Part shown: positions 44,561-55,698 of the stretch, piece by piece
Numbering within the stretch: the stretch's first letter is position 1
Layout of the letters: the number at the start of each line of letters is the position of its first letter
Assembly: GCA_038380435.1 (NCBI GenBank)
Contig: JAWZYU010000001.1
Location: 13,930,001-13,994,000, forward strand
Direction: 5' to 3'
DNA from: Ryuthela nishihirai
Taxonomy: Eukaryota > Arthropoda > Arachnida > Araneae > Heptathelidae
DNA length: 64,000 bases
The notes under the pieces: model-generated
Database searches by the model: none
What the model was told of the DNA's origin: nothing
Seen by the model: the letters and a program-made list of their open reading frames with translations, nothing else
Position numbers and translations under genes: made by a program

Positions 44561-44569
44561 AATTCTGGT

Positions 44570-45236
44570 TGAGAAGAAATAGAAACGTATAAGGTGTCTC
44601 AAATAATGTACGCATTTCATGAAAATTAATTTCTTACTATGTATCACCTGCTTTCTGTAATCGCACAGATAAAAGTGCAAAGGTGATATTCAGCATATTT
44701 TCTTTATCATAACCAACAGTTTGGAAAATTATCATGACGATAGTTTTCATCAGAATGAAAATCGATTAAATGGAAATTGTACATTTTCCTTGTCAATATA
44801 TCTTCTTTCATGAAGAGCATGTATATTTGCTTCGTTTATTGTCGTGAGCCGTGCGCGGCAGTAACCTCGCTCTCTGACACTCTGTTTTTTTATTCACTTA
44901 CTAAGGGATAAAACAAAGCATTAGAACAAATTTATTAGTATATAACTGATTTAGCTACTAATCCACTGACAAGTACGAAATCTTCAATAATAATATCCTT
45001 TCAAATACTTTGTAAGCTTAACTCACAATCCTCGAAATGACATATCATCAGACTCGTCGTTTCACGTCAGAAGCGACAGCAGTGCCACAGGCTCAGGCCT
45101 GCTCTCTTCACAACGCCATAATAACATAGTCCAAATGCAGGCAATAGTAAAAGGTAAAGTTTTTTATGAGTTTTATAAGAAAACGGAAAGGATTTAGTAA
45201 GAAGCATTTTACAAACCTGGACAGTGTAAAGATGTC
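44570..45236. other. AT-rich DNA between LINE and Polinton terminus
   Basis: No gene or shared repeat recognised; a short GC-richer patch at 45,055-45,115. Confidence 0.4.
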
Positions 45237-46411
45237 AGTAGTGGAGTCGCAGAATAGACCACTTCCGTCACGCCCCTATGGCGTCACCAGCCACGCCCCC
45301 TTATTATTATTCATAACTATGACATCGTCGTCCACGACCCTTATTAATGCTTCATAATCAATGCTTAATGATTCATAATTATAATTAATAAATACCCCCT
45401 GGTTGATCTGTATTTTTTAATCCCCCTCATTAAAAAAACACCCTTACCAAAAGTTCCACCACCCTTTATTAAAAAACCGTGGTGCCATCCAGTGTATATC
45501 ATAAGTACTGTACTTTAGAAAAGCCCTGTATTTTAGTCGTAATTTTTCCAATTTTTGACACCGCTCATAAAAAAAAAACCTTATCAAAAGTTGCCCCTTT
45601 TATTTAAAACCCTATCAAAACTGCCCCCTGGTTGACCCACTTGTATTTTAACCCCCCTCTTTAAAGACCCCCTGGTTGACCCACCTGTATTTTTTAATCC
45701 CCCTCATTAACCCCCTTATCAAAAGTTACGCCCCCTCTATTAAACTCCCCCCACCGATCACAAACTCCCTAATAAGTCCCTTGGTTTCTACCCTCATCTG
45801 AAATTTACCAAGTCCAACTGAACTTTAGGTGGCAACGTTCAGGTCACCCTCTCTCAGAATGGCTGATGCAATCGTCAACAATAATTAGAAAGACCAACTA
45901 AACTTTCGGTGATATCCTCTATCAGAATGGCTGATGCAATCCTCAAAAATAATTGCAAAGTCCAATATTTTTATCCATGCATTCATCACCTCCTATTGGC
46001 CTTATTATATTTCCTGAAAAACCGTTGGTCCTGATTGGTTGTCCCAGATGGCGCTGGTTTCTCACGTTAAATAGGGGGCAACGGGGGTTACCCTCTCAAT
46101 ACCTGAATGGGAGGCTTTGTGTGCAACGGTGCCCCACATCGAGGACCAAGAGAAAATCGGTCCCGATCAACAGACGTGGCATGTGATGCCCAGTTTACGT
46201 GTGTACATGTACCGCAACGAAGGAGGCGAACGCTGTGTCGACTTCATCAAAGAAACAGCTGCCACAAGAACTCTACAGTTTCGAGTTGTGAGCCATAGTA
46301 TAACTCTGAACGCGTCGCAGTGGTTTACGTTGGCTATCCATGTAGACGAAGTGATGGGTGTTGTACATAAAGTGTGTGGAACCCTCAAAGATCATCATCT
46401 ACGTACTGCTA
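45237..46411 (+). mobile_element. Truncated second Polinton: terminal repeat plus first-gene fragment
   Basis: 45,237-46,060 matches the left terminal region of the element at position 1 and the complement of the right one (CCACTTCCG, CCACGCCCCCTTATTA, ATTTTAGTCGTAATTTTTCC, AAGTCCAACTGAACTTTAGG), and includes the GGGTTGACCCA-type units seen inverted at 13,165-13,270. The TTAAATAGGGGGCAAC block follows, then coding sequence. It stops abruptly at SINE sequence. Confidence 0.9.
46081..46411 (+). pseudogene. Fragment of the Polinton first gene
   Basis: The frame reads TVPHIEDQEKIGPDQQTW, GGERCVDFIKE and SITLNASQWFTLAIHVDEV, parallel to 750-1060 of the first element at high identity. The first about 45 codons, including the ATG and the start of the PC4-like motif, are deleted between GGGGGCAAC and GGGGGTTACC. 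The 3' end is cut at CTGCTATTTAA, where the SINE resumes. Most differences from the first copy leave the frame open across about 110 codons, so the two copies diverged at least in part while the gene was functional, or recently. Confidence 0.85.
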
Positions 46412-46416
46412 TTTAA

Positions 46417-46646
46417 CGTGCACAGGGTATGGCTCTCCCGCACACAGGGCCACGGCTTAACATCCCATCCGACGGACGGCGGCCTTTCCAAATCCATCGG
46501 TGTCCCCTACTGACTGTGGGCAGGGCGGGGAATTTTGTGGAGATAAATCTCAACGCTGACTCAGCTGGGACTCGAACCTGGGAACTGCAGATTACGAGCC
46601 TGGCGCGCTACCAACTGAGCCACCTCCGCCCCTTTTATTCCCACGC
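46417..46646 (-). repeat. SINE family A, right half of the split copy
   Basis: Begins CGTGCACAGGGTATGGCTCT, exactly where the left half stops at 26,323, and ends with the tRNA head (box A TGGCTCAGTTGGTAGCG and box B GGTTCGAGTCCC on the minus strand). ATGAAATTAAG follows at 46,647. Confidence 0.9.
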
Positions 46647-48650
46647 ATGAAATTAAGAGTGTAAACTCTGCAAAATCCTCTAGCACAGACCACGTTTCTG
46701 TATTTATCATTAAAAATATAGGGCCAAGTATTAAAGGCATCTTAAGTACTTTAATTAATAAATCTTAAATTTCTGGATGTTTGATGTGCAAGAAGTATAA
46801 AAGGGTTCATGTGCATGAAATATAAAAGGTTGAGAACCACTGCTCTAAAGTATGATAAAAACTGCCACAGTTATACCAAATGTATAAAAGTGGCTGTAAT
46901 AAGAAAATTGAAAATTATAGACCAATATCCACCTTGTCTGTCTTCTCCAAAATAATAGAAAAAATAGTCAAATCTAAAATGTTAAATTTTTTGAATAAAT
47001 ATAATTTCTTTTCTAAAAATCAATATGGTTTCCGAAAAAACATGGGAAAAGAGGATACAATTCTAAAATTGACATCAACCGTATATAAAAGCATCAATCA
47101 AAATTTGAAAGTCGTTGTTTTATTCCTTGATGTTAAGCATTTGACTCTGTCCGACATTTAATTCTATTACATAAATTGGAAACAGGCTGGAATGAGAGGT
47201 GAAATGCTATCTTGGCTCTCTAGCTATCTGACAGGTAGAAGCAAAGGGTTAAAATAAAAAAAATTGTTTCAGTTCCGATACTAAGATAAATTTCGGTGTT
47301 CCTCAAAAATCTGTTTTGGGTCCTTTTTTATTTTTGATATAAATCAAAAATAATAAAGGATCCAAAACAGATCCTTCAGGGTATCCTTGAGGATCCAAAC
47401 AGATTTAATGATCTTTGTGACTTAAAATTGTACGGCAGCAGCATAACTTTTGTAGATGATATATCTTTAACTTATGCAGGCAAAACTGAGAAATTGATAG
47501 TGCAAATAAATGATGATATAAAAAAATAAAAAATTAGTTTAAAATGTTGCCAAATCGAAGTACATAAATTTTAGATTACAAGAAAATCAAACTGATGACT
47601 TTTTCAATAAACTCTTCTATCATGATCTAAACTGCAATGAGATATATTGTAAATGTTCAGTTATTCAGGGTGTTGATTGCTTCAGATATTTGGATGTCTA
47701 CCTTGACAAAAAACTTTCTTGGAAAACGCATATAAATAATATAATTAAGAACTTAAATATTATGGTTTCAAGATTTCATTACATAAGAAATTTTATAGAT
47801 TTGTCAATGTTAAAAATTATTTATAATTCGTGGATAAAATCCTATTTGAAATATGGCATTTTATCTTGGGGAGGTCTATATGAGAGAAATCTGAAACCAT
47901 TACAAGGTTCTAAAAATTACATAATAAGATGCAAGCTAAAGAAAAAGAAATTGATAGTATTAAAAATATTATAAAAAATTTTATATCTTACCAGTTAGAA
48001 ATTTTATATTTATCACCTATTAGTTTACAATATTCAAAATTGGGATGAGTCTAATGTTAAGATCTTTCCAAAATATACACGTTTATCATCTACTATGCAT
48101 TTATCCATACCGTTTCCTAAAAAATGTATCATCCAAAAACACTACGTTTATCTGGCACCAAAACCTTTTAATGCCCTGTCCGCTACCATTAGAAATGAAA
48201 GAAACGTTTATGCTTTTAAAAGATTAATATGGGATTGGTTAGTGGATTGTGATGATGCAGAGAAATATCTATAGAGATAAAACTTTAGCTTAAATATTTA
48301 ATTTTTATAACTCTGTTGCAACTAATTCTGTAAAGGTTATATTCGTGAACTCCACCTATGAGCTCGGACTCAAGTGGAGTTCTCTTATTTATTTACTTCT
48401 TTCACATTGTTCAGTTTGTTCAGTTTGTTTGTTTTAAAAAAACTACCTATAAAATAAATTATAATTTATACTTTACAATATAATTTATACTTTACAATAT
48501 AATTTATGTTAATCAGTTCATGTGCATGAACATTTGAACTGGAAAAATTTATGTAAAAGTACGTTTTTTGTTGCGGATTTTTTGTATTGAACTGTACTGG
48601 TGTTGAGAGTAGTGAATAAAAAATCTATCTATCTATCTCTATCTTCTGAT
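46647..48650 (+). mobile_element. Split LINE, right part (reverse transcriptase to 3' tail)
   Basis: After the target duplication the frame continues SVNSAKSSSTDHVSVFIIKN, then YKSGCNKKIENYRPISTLSV, NQYGFRKNMG, VVLFLDVKH (first catalytic region), SITFVDDISLTYAG (VDD in place of the usual ADD), HINNIIKNLNIMVSRFHYIR and a C-terminal LAPKPFNALSATIRNERN. It ends in CTATCTATCTATC near 48,640. This is a Jockey/CR1-type LINE, unlike the RTE-like ones. It carries a piece of hAT MITE at about 46,770-46,842 and a 64-bp foldback at 47,309-47,372. Stops and frameshifts abound. Confidence 0.85.
47309..47372. repeat. 30-bp foldback within the split LINE
   Basis: Arms 47,309-47,338 and 47,343-47,372 match at 28 of 30 positions with a 4-nt spacer. 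The left arm encodes the expected VLGPFLFLI; the right arm breaks the reading frame that resumes with NDLCDLKLYG. Confidence 0.85.
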
Positions 48651-48874
48651 TTACATGCAACAGATCCAACTAGTTTTCAGGCTGTTTCTTAATCTATAGA
48701 AACCTGTGTAGCAGATTTATCCAGCGTTGCTGGGGTTTGAAACTCTGTAAGATATAGTAGATGGAACTCCCCACGTTGCAAGCTATTTGGCATAAAATTC
48801 ATTACGATAGATTCGACCCCTCCCGGTAAAGTATTTCCCCCCCTCTTTTAGGAGAGGTCTGCAACTCTCTAAAG

Positions 48875-49138
48875 TAGGGGTTCTCAACGTGGGGTAGACG
48901 TACCCTTTAGGGGTACGCCGTGAAAGCTCAAAAGTTGTTAGATCTAGTAACAGAGTAAAAATAACATTGTTATACTATAACTATTGTTATAGTATAACAA
49001 TTATACTATAAAAACATTATACTATAACCCTTTCTGCAAACATAATATAACTATTGTTTTATCTATCTATACAAGGGGTACGCCAGTTATATACATCTTT
49101 CCAGGGGGTAGTGAAGTATAAAAGGTTGAGAACCACTG
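48875..49138. mobile_element. hAT-type MITE
   Basis: Begins TAGGGGTTCTCAACGTGGGG and ends AAAGGTTGAGAACCACTG; TTCTCAAC/GTTGAGAA termini are typical hAT ends. Possible 8-bp target duplication CTCTAAAG versus TTTTAAAA is weak. Related to the element at 13,905. The preceding 48,651-48,866 is unassigned. Confidence 0.75.
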
Positions 49139-51120
49139 TTTTAAAATTTGATCTCTATAAGTAGATGGTACTCTCCAAGTCGTAAACATGAAGAATAATA
49201 TTATAACATTTTAAAAATATATACCTTTTTTATAAAAAACATTAACACATTTTTTAATTTACGTTAATTATTTTAAATCCACTTCATATAAGATATTTTT
49301 CGTTTTTCTGCATTTGCAAAATATGCAGATTTCTTTTACATATACATATAACATAACAGTTTTACATATAACTTCAGAAGTACGTATAGGTTTCACCACT
49401 AACTAAATAAGCCGTAAAAGAGTGATAAATAACCCCAGCAGCCCCCAGATAAACCCTGATAACATTCATGGTGGAATCGTTGAATCTCAGACCCTAAAAA
49501 CGTCTCATAGGGCGCAGCGATGTATAAACCACTGTGCCGAATATTAAAACCTACGCAACATATGGTACCTATATAATATAGCATTCTTTAGACAGATATA
49601 CAATTTTAAAATGGGTAAACTAAACAATTGGAAAATTAATAAACAGCGGAAGTGAGCATCATATCGTATTTCTCACGAGTTCGTATTTTTAGAACCGCCA
49701 CAAACAAAATGTTCCTTCGTCTAATGAATTTAAACGCTGTTGTCACGCTGCTGTTATTCAATCATTTCAGAAACAATTGCTCTATCAAGCGAAACAGATA
49801 GAATTGAACTGAATTATTACTATTTTCAAACGCAACATTAATATTTCAATATTTCTCTTCAACAATCTCTAACGTTAGGTCTATGGGAATTTCGAGAAAA
49901 TTCAAACCTGTCCACACCGGTTTTTGTTCGACCCCAACAGTTTCGCACATAGTCTATACTCTTCCTATGGGCGAAGGAAAAGTTCAGTTTGGTTCCCTTA
50001 GCTCCTTTGGGGGCCGAGTGCATAAGCGGACAGACACACAAACACACAAACAAAACGCACACTTTCTTCTTTGTATATTTAGATGCTTCACTATTTAGAC
50101 CCATTGATTTGTATAGGCAAATGTGAAACTAAATTATGAACAAGGATAGGTCAGATCGGTGAGACAAGGAAAGCAGAGGAGGTGTCTTTTTAAATGGTAG
50201 CACAACATTAAAACCAACGTAGGGCAGTAATAGAGAAATCAAGTTAAACCGAGGACCGGTGGTGTTAGTTGAAAACCAGCCATCGTGTAAAAATAATGTT
50301 AAACCGAAATCGTATTAGTCTGGGACTGGGTGTGTAATTGAACTTTAATCCTTTCTGCAAACATCTTTAAAAAAGAAATTAAACAAATAAATGAAAATAG
50401 GAAAATGAAAAATTACATACAAGATAACACTATGGTAAAATAAAATAAAAAAAACTTTTTTTAAGTGTAAAGATATTACACGTTCTCATATGGGAAATAG
50501 CTTTAGAAATATATTAACGTAACAGTTTTTATTAATTAAAAATAGTGTTGCAGTTAATGTCTCCATATGGGCTTACTAAGATTGATAGGATTGATAATAC
50601 TATGTAAGGCTGATTTAAAATATAAACTAAAGGTTGAAACAATCATTTAAATAAATCATACCAGAAAACGAAAACTCAAAATTTAAAGACGGATAATTTC
50701 ATGGATTCTACAGAAACGAAATCACTCAAAGTTTCAAGAAGTAACCTTAATTCTCAACGAAGAAAGCAGAAACGTGATCAAACACTGATTTCGCGAATTC
50801 AGCACCTAGAGTTAATAATAAATGAATAAGAAGGAATAGCTTGATGGGGCATATATAGAGACATGAGAACATCACGAAGGTTATTCTAGAAGAAATGTTA
50901 AATTAAAAAGCCAATAAAGAAAGGGGATGAGATTCTTAAAATGAAAGAAGCAAAAACTGAACTGAAAGCCATGGGCAAGACGGAAACAGATTATGAATGA
51001 ATGAAAATCAAATCACAAATGAATATTCCTTCAAGGAAACACTCTTCTCCTTGAAGACTCTCATTCAGACACATTTTTAACTAGACCATTCTGAGTTTCA
51101 TAGCAAGGTTAACATGTTTG
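49139..51120. other. AT-rich DNA, nothing recognised
   Basis: A slightly GC-richer stretch at 49,895-50,090 with CACACAAACACACAAAC has a 70-81 codon frame on each strand; neither is recognised. Confidence 0.4.
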
Positions 51121-51139
51121 TTTTTCTGAGGAATGAAAT

Positions 51140-52466
51140 AAAGAGAGAATAAAATATGTGTTTCTGGGATTTTCTTGGAGGTTCCAGAATGTTCTTTAGA
51201 TTAAATTGTGAAACATTATAGTATCTAAGTTTGTTGAAGTATTCTTCTCTTTCTTCTTTTATCTGATCACATGTAAATAAAATATGCTTAAGAGTTTGGG
51301 GAGAGTTGCAGTATATACAGTTAGGAGACTAATTTTTTTTTATTTTGAATAACAAAGATTTTGTTAATTTATAATGAGAGTTTTTAGATTTGATTCCAGG
51401 AATTTCTTTAGTAATAATTGGTATTGTGGAAATCAAGAAAGGAAAACTTGGGAAAGTGTTCCCACTGGAATGGCTTCTAATTATTTCAACTGCGTTATCT
51501 TTTTCAGAAAAATTATTGATGGATGTATCTGGAAAATTATTTAGTATTTTATCTATGACATGATGATCATAATTTTTCGCAATAATTTTAAATATTAAAT
51601 TAGAAAGAGAAATTTTTTAAAGAATTGTAATGGTTGAATTGAAGTCTGCATAAACATTCAGATTGTATGAACATTGCAGGAGTCCCAGACAAAATTTTAA
51701 AATTTCAGTTTGAATGGTCTCTAGAGTTTTTAATTTTGTCACTGATATAGTATTTATTAGTTCAATGCCATGAAAAATCTTTGGTAAAATTACTGATTTA
51801 TAAATTAATAGTAAGTTTTTATTGGTGTAATCCCATTTGGAGGAGTCCATATATCTCATAAAATTAAATAAGTTATTACATTTTTCTTTAGCTATTTTTA
51901 CATATTCATTCCATATCAGTTTAGAGTCTATAGTTAGACTTAGGAATTTAAGATTATTCAATATTTTAATATTATTCTGATTTAGTTTAATATTAAAATC
52001 CTGGGAAAGTTTTGTTTATAAAAATACATAATTAATGTTTTTTCTATTGAGATTTTTAGATTGCAATTATTAAGGTAGTGATTGAGTTTATTTAAAGTTT
52101 GTTGTAATCTTTTTTGTATTATATTTAGGTCAGCCCCAATTGTCCAAAAAATTATATCATCAGCATAAGTTACGAAACTAATTTCTTGGTCAAAGCTTTT
52201 ATGGATGTCTTTTAAATACAAATTGAAGAAACAAGGAAACAAAATGTTTCCTTGAACAACCCCATTTTGGAATTTATATGTATTAGAAAGAGTATCTCCA
52301 ATTTTGACTTGAAATGTTTTTTCATTAATAAAATGAAAGAGGAAGAAACATAAATTGCCACAAATTTTAAGCTCTCTCTAATTTTAGATAGTAATACACT
52401 GTAAGATAACGAGTCAAAGGCTTTTTCAACATCCTTCATCGGTAAATGTGCAGCATCACTCATCAG
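51140..52466 (-). mobile_element. LINE reverse transcriptase relic, minus strand
   Basis: From 52,466: DVEKAFDSLSYSVLLSKI (first catalytic Asp region), then ISFVTYADDIIFW (YADD box), DSKLIWNEYVKIAKEKCNN and, near 51,290, CIYCNSPQTLKHILFTCDQI with the CxxC...H...C finger found at the end of R1/Jockey-type LINEs. Frameshifts and stops separate the pieces; the endonuclease half is absent. It is a different family from both other LINEs here. Confidence 0.85.
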
Positions 52467-52725
52467 TGTAGAACAAGAGCACTTTTATCTCTAAGGTAGA
52501 AAACATTTAATGAAAATGTATTAACTCTTAAATTCCTACGCTGCCGATTTGTCCGTGCACCTCGATCGCTCTGAAACACTCATGAAGCTGATCCCTTGGC
52601 TCCTTTCGAAAACTCGTATTATTTAAAAACGTTAATGTTCGTTGGCAGCCCAATGCAAAGAAATTCAATTAGGGGTTTTTACTTTAATTTTTTTTTCTAA
52701 ATAAAAGGAATGCCTCACGTTTCAC
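52467..52725. other. AT-rich DNA, nothing recognised
   Basis: No coding or repeat signal up to the palindrome pair. Confidence 0.4.
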
Positions 52726-52804
52726 CTCGAGTGATTGTGACGATATCGTCACAATCACTCGAGTGATCGTGTGATTGTGACGATATCGTCACAATCACAC
52801 GATC
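52726..52804. repeat. Tandem pair of perfect palindromes
   Basis: 52,726-52,763 is a 38-bp perfect palindrome starting CTCGAGTGATTGTGACGAT; 52,765-52,804 is a 40-bp perfect palindrome starting GATCGTGTGATTGTGACGAT. They share a 28-bp core, GTGATTGTGACGAT and its complement, and are one base apart, 40 bp centre to centre. Confidence 0.95.
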
Positions 52805-55020
52805 GCTTTTGAGATCGCTTTTTAGCCAAATTAAGAGCAGAGATATTTATTTGTGTTAGGGTAGTGTTTATATGTTTTATAAAGTTTTTAATATAGTCTT
52901 AGCACATTTTGCGGCATATGACACGGAATAAAACGTGTATAGTTACTTAAGAATTTTTTTAAAACCTTTAACAATTAATGTATATAGGTAACGTTTGTGA
53001 CTTTCCGAATTGTTGTAGATGTAGTTCCTTTTAATATTGCATTAACTCATAACAGAAATTAATCCGCTACAAATGAGGCACATCCAATTGTTAGGGACCT
53101 GCGAGGATTCGAATATCCGTATTTAAAAAGATATACGCGGATAAAACTGCGAGTAAAACTAATTGATCCAAACGTGGTTAGCGGCTAAAATCTGTTGGAA
53201 CGTGGTCAAATATTACTCCATTACTGATGGCTGACATGAGTGGAAAAAAACAAGATAATGAAAAAAAGAAAGAAAAAAAAAACTGATGTGAAAATACAGT
53301 GATGATATTCTCTTTAAAAATGCTTTCAGCTATATGTTAATAAATTTCAGATATATGTGAAAGAAGCGATTTTTTTATTAGCAGAATATAAAGTGGGAAA
53401 ATTTGCTCGAGTGCTGCGTAGAAAACTGGAATTTGACATGTGAAAAAGTCGTAGAGGTCACGAAGTTTCCAGAGTGAAATGTAGGGGGGGAGGGGGCTGT
53501 TACTAGGTAACGAAAAAGACGTCTTCCCATAATTGTGGATCACTCTGTTTGAAAAAGAAAGATTTGCTCAGCAGAATTTACAAAATTACATTTTAGCAAA
53601 TTATTATCTAATGTTTTGTAAGACATATTTTTTCTGAAGTGCGACCATTTTTTATCGTTTCATATATTTTTGGTTAATTATTATTCTTTAATAAATCATT
53701 ATTCCTTTGCTCGCAACCATATAATCGAAATTGAGGCATTTGCAAAATCGACGGTTATTTTAGTGGCAATATACGCGCTGATGCTGATAAAGATTTGCTG
53801 ATGCTGTTGTAGGGCCTTGAGGATAAAGACTTTGCGGATATAACTTTTGCTCTCGGCGCAAGGCTCTACCAAATTGTCTTAAATGTCAAAAAACATTTTC
53901 AGTGATCCACTTATCTTGGAAAACCCGACATTAAATTTGCATTTTTCGTTTTTTGAAGAATGAACTTTAATTTTTGAATATATTAATTATTCCTTCCTAC
54001 AACGGTGCGCAAAATATGACTGTGAGCTCGAGGCAAAGCTTACACGGGAGGTTGTTGTCCATTCCTTATAAAAATGATGAAGCCGTAGGAGCAGTTCTGA
54101 TACCTAACCGTATTGCGAAACGAGATCCAAAAAAGGATGCGGCCCAAGACCTTAAGGGGCTGTCATGATGCGTCAACAAATGCGTTTTCCAAGGAATAGT
54201 ATCATTCAGTTATCCATTTTATTGAATCGCAAAATCCCATTGTTCCCCGCTATTGATTTCTCCAAATGGAAAATATCTTCCGTGCGGAATAAATTCCTTG
54301 AAATTAAGCAAGAGATTTAATATTTTACAGTAGGAAAATAGAGCAAGTATATTCCCATGTAACATTGCAGTTTCTGCTGCAATTCCCGAGTAGTTAGCTC
54401 TCAAGGAACATGTGTATTCATGAGAATTAATATCCAGGCGATTTTGAGTGCAATCTCAGATGCAGAGAATGCGACTGCATTTCGTGTGTGGAATTCCCGG
54501 CACATATTGCATATAAAGAAGCTGACAGGGATGCACTGAATGCAGATGAAGATGTCGAATCTAAAAGATGTTTGTGCTCGTGTAACTGTAAATATGCAAA
54601 AGTGATTTGCATGTCTGCGCTGGAGAATCAAGAGAGTTTTTATCTCACGGATGCCTTTTTTATTCAATGAAATTTTTCCAAAGCTGGCAAAAGCTGCTGC
54701 GTATAGATAGGAAGCCGATGCCGTGGCCTACAGGAAGGCAAACGGTCTTGATAACACTTATGTAGTCTTCATTAAGATGTTGAACAGGGTTGGATAATAT
54801 GCTTCATTTCTTCTAATAATGGAATTTTCAAAATAAGAGCAGGATGTTTGAGTGAAAATGGTTAAGAAAGAGTTAACTGCTAATTATTTGGAGTAATTAT
54901 TGATAGCGAAGTAGTTAGCTCTCTTGGCAACTGATTAGAAGGATCTTTGGATGTTTGTTTTCTTTGTTATCTTTCTGCTGATGTTTAGTCTTCTTCACAG
55001 ATCTCTACATCATTTGAAAC
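52805..55020. other. AT-rich DNA, one Cys-rich short frame
   Basis: At 54,440-54,669 the plus strand reads CNLRCRECDCISCVEF, YKEADRDALNADEDVESKRC and CSCNCKYAKVICMS. Its Cys content is high, but no start or family can be given. The remainder shows nothing recognisable. Confidence 0.3.
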
Positions 55021-55029
55021 TGACAGATT

Positions 55030-55120
55030 TCAGTGTTCGAGAAGGCCTTGTACTCCTGTCAAGATCCTGATGGTTCCTGTCAGATCTCTGTGGCGAGCAT
55101 TTGCTTAAGGGTTGATTTAT
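55030..55120 (+). repeat. SINE family B body fragment
   Basis: TCCTGATGGTTCCTGTCAGATCTC and GGCGAGCATTTGCTTAAGGG are diverged forms of the family B 3' part. Confidence 0.5.
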
Positions 55121-55254
55121 TTTTTTGTTTCACTTCTTGATCACAATTTGAAACGAAAACCTACAACTCGTAACCCTGCGTTCAATACCATTAGCAATTA
55201 TCTATAAAAAAACTCCGTTTCACCAAACTTGACACCTGATGTGAACATATAGCT

Positions 55255-55360
55255 TTTGGTCTATGGCTCCACTATGGCTTCAATTCCACAGTGGCTATCT
55301 AGCCACTGTGGAATTGAAGGAAATGTTTTAGCTGACAAGGCAGCTAAAACATTTTCTTAA
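55255..55360 (+). pseudogene. LINE RNase H fragment carrying two hairpins
   Basis: The frame PQWLSSHCGIEGNVLADKAA holds the SHCGI-GN--AD-AAK signature of RNase H from LINEs. Two perfect foldbacks overlap it: arms 55,278-55,297/55,300-55,319 (20 bp, 2-nt spacer) and 55,321-55,334/55,341-55,354 (14 bp, 6-nt spacer). Confidence 0.65.
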
Positions 55361-55369
55361 TAATATAAT

Positions 55370-55495
55370 GCATGAATGTTCTCTTTCTGCTGAGGTCTCG
55401 CATTTCTCATCAAATCTTCTCTATGGCATATTGCATTCAAAGGCTCCTGTCAGATTTCTGGGCAAGCAGCTGTTCGAGGGTAAATTTGTTTGTTC
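55370..55495 (+). repeat. SINE family B body fragment
   Basis: TTTCTGCTGAGGTCTCGC, AGGCTCCTGTCAGATTTC and CAAGCAGCTGTTCGAGGG match the family body in order. No tRNA head. Confidence 0.75.
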
Positions 55496-55698
55496 ATTAG
55501 CTAGTATTAATAAAAATGTTAACCAAAATTTTGAAGAACCCCAAAGATACAATAAACGTAACTGACCCTTACTGATATTTCCATATATAATGCTCAAATT
55601 AAAATAATCTTAAGTCACCAGAAAAAATAGAACTCAACAATTACTTTAAAGTTCAAGTTCTGCTAAACATAATTTTAGATATCAACTTAATCAAAATA

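Larger units (their letters stand above)
26324..46416. other. 20.1-kb segment lying inside the split SINE
   Basis: Both edges fall at the same SINE position (TTCTTTAA|CGTGCAC) and each is bordered by TTTAA (26,319-26,323 and 46,412-46,416). It begins with the 62-bp minisatellite and ends with a truncated Polinton terminus. Contents are listed separately. Confidence 0.7.

Noticed and set aside
46843..48874. Matching CTCTAAAG beside two hAT ends as proof of one rearranged insertion
   Set aside because: The ends are in an order that one insertion does not explain, the 8 bp resemble hAT target preference, and the left part at 46.8 kb is not readable.
54440..54669. Cysteine-rich venom-like peptide
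   Set aside because: No signal peptide or start codon context, and the Cys pattern fits no family I can name.
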